A stretch of DNA of 64,000 bases. Source: JBBECJ01 sp963763325. Lineage in GTDB: Bacteria > Chloroflexota > Chloroflexia > Thermomicrobiales > CFX8. The position numbers were made by a program, and so were the translations under genes. The DNA lies in NCBI GenBank assembly GCA_963763325.1, contig CAVXOL010000024.1:434001-498000 (forward strand), written 5' to 3'. Positions 63,495 to 64,000 of this stretch are shown in pieces (position 1 is the stretch's first letter; each line of letters opens with the position of its first letter). The notes beneath the pieces were generated by a model. It ran no database searches. It was not told the DNA's origin and saw only the letters and a program-made list of their open reading frames with translations.

Positions 63495-63926
63495 TCAAAA
63501 CGATGTCGACGCAACCGTTGGAACGTGTGTCACAATCGTTAGCCCCTGTGGATCGTCAACCACAATCGTGTTGAGCACTTTGTCATACAGTGCCTGGTTC
63601 TTCGCGTCGAATAGAACCCAGGCGTAGGCGACGCCAAACGTGATGCCGCCAATGAAAGGCTTTACGATCCACTCACGCAGCAACGTCATCCAGAACGTCA
63701 GCGCCTTCTCGTCGTTAAGCGAGACGACACGGATCCCCATCAGCTTCTTGCCCGGTGTCTGACCAGTTCGATAGGTAAAGAATGACCAGATGAAGTAGCC
63801 AATCCCGAGCGTCACGATCGCTAGTACGGCTTCGAGCAGGGAGCACAACAGCCGGCTCGACTTTGACGTGAGCGCAACGCCATCCGGAAGCGTCAAGACA
63901 CCTGTGGACGTCTGAATCGTCGCCAT
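63495..63926 (-). CDS. RDD-family membrane protein
   Basis: The protein of about 143 residues has three hydrophobic segments (SSRLLCSLLEAVLAIVTLGIG, TFWMTLLREWIVKPFIGGIT, FGVAYAWVLFDAKNQALYDK). It has the RDD-type motif TGQTPGKKLMGIRVVSLN followed by the Asp-containing helix. RDD proteins are small integral membrane proteins of unclear role, some in Na+ transport. I chose ATG 63926 with GAGAGGAAG upstream. Confidence 0.85.
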   Translation of the reverse strand: MATIQTSTGVLTLPDGVALTSKSSRLLCSLLEAVLAIVTLGIGYFIWSFFTYRTGQTPGKKLMGIRVVSLNDEKALTFWMTLLREWIVKPFIGGITFGVAYAWVLFDAKNQALYDKVLNTIVVDDPQGLTIVTHVPTVASTSF

Positions 63927-64000
63927 TGCATCTTCCTCTCGACGGCGGTAAACCGCCGCAACCGACGCCTGAGAGCGCACGGACTGTTGTGATCCCACAT

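Noticed and set aside
1..64000. CRISPR arrays, tRNA or rRNA genes, insertion sequences
   Set aside because: No regularly spaced repeats, tRNA cloverleaf cores or transposase motifs were found on reading both strands.

Overview
The window looks like a chromosomal segment of a high-GC member of the phylum Chloroflexota, most likely near Thermomicrobiales. This placement is inference from gene style only. Supporting signs are extracellular repeats ending in FERARFE, lipoproteins with long Thr/Pro/Ser linkers, a PPOX-type flavin protein, many GTG and TTG starts, and frequent 4-nt ATGA/GTGA/TTGA gene overlaps. No rRNA, tRNA, CRISPR array, transposase, integrase or phage gene was recognised.

Layout. 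1-5.8 kb: the 5' part of a cyanophycin-synthetase-like Mur ligase, a ferritin-like mini-protein, pyruvate kinase, an 8-TM HD-GYP protein and a zinc-ribbon methyltransferase. 6.1-23.8 kb: a first exopolysaccharide (EPS) region with a minus-strand operon (GT2, MOP flippase, GT4, O-antigen ligase with C-terminal repeats, Wzz-like protein). It is followed by further glycosyltransferases, a P-loop kinase, a secreted glycoside-hydrolase-like lipoprotein, an NAD-sugar epimerase, a membrane protein with a degenerate GGDEF-like domain and a short priming sugar transferase. 23.9-36.6 kb: metabolism and housekeeping (a DapA-like aldolase with an enolase-superfamily dehydratase, an isolated HisKA-like helix pair, a YtxJ-type bacilliredoxin, DUF1684, MFS, a CPA2 antiporter, PPOX, DksA/TraR, threonine dehydratase, class V aminotransferase, hydantoinase-like amidohydrolase). 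36.6-42.3 kb: a second EPS block with a long polyprenyl glycosylphosphotransferase, GT2, two GT4s and a DUF457 membrane protein. 42.6-49.1 kb: an XRE regulator, two convergent PLP aminotransferases sharing a perfect hairpin, AlaX, an M20 peptidase, a nitroreductase and a degenerate Nudix protein. 49.1-55.5 kb: two tandem paralogous lipoproteins, a CoA-transferase, an HNH nuclease, a stand-alone (p)ppGpp hydrolase-like HD protein and an LppM-like lipoprotein. 55.5-62.7 kb: ureA and ureB, a C45 Ntn-hydrolase on the other strand, a divergent ureC, a cupin, an acyl-CoA dehydrogenase and an M24 peptidase. 62.7-64 kb: small membrane and hydrophilic proteins and an RDD protein.

How the genes fit together. 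The EPS genes cover priming, sugar addition, flipping, polymerisation, chain-length control and possible trimming of a Wzx/Wzy-type polymer. The HD-GYP and GGDEF-like proteins nearby hint at c-di-GMP control. The catabolic genes (M20, M24 and C45 hydrolases, aminotransferases, amidohydrolase, urease-like complex) suggest use of peptides, amino acids and amides as nitrogen sources.

Two points stand out. First, the UreABC set keeps all six nickel ligands but has lost the flap cysteine, has a remodelled substrate loop and has no accessory genes in view. Second, six genes are each broken by what reads as one extra base, always in the same direction, which looks more like sequence or assembly error than true decay.
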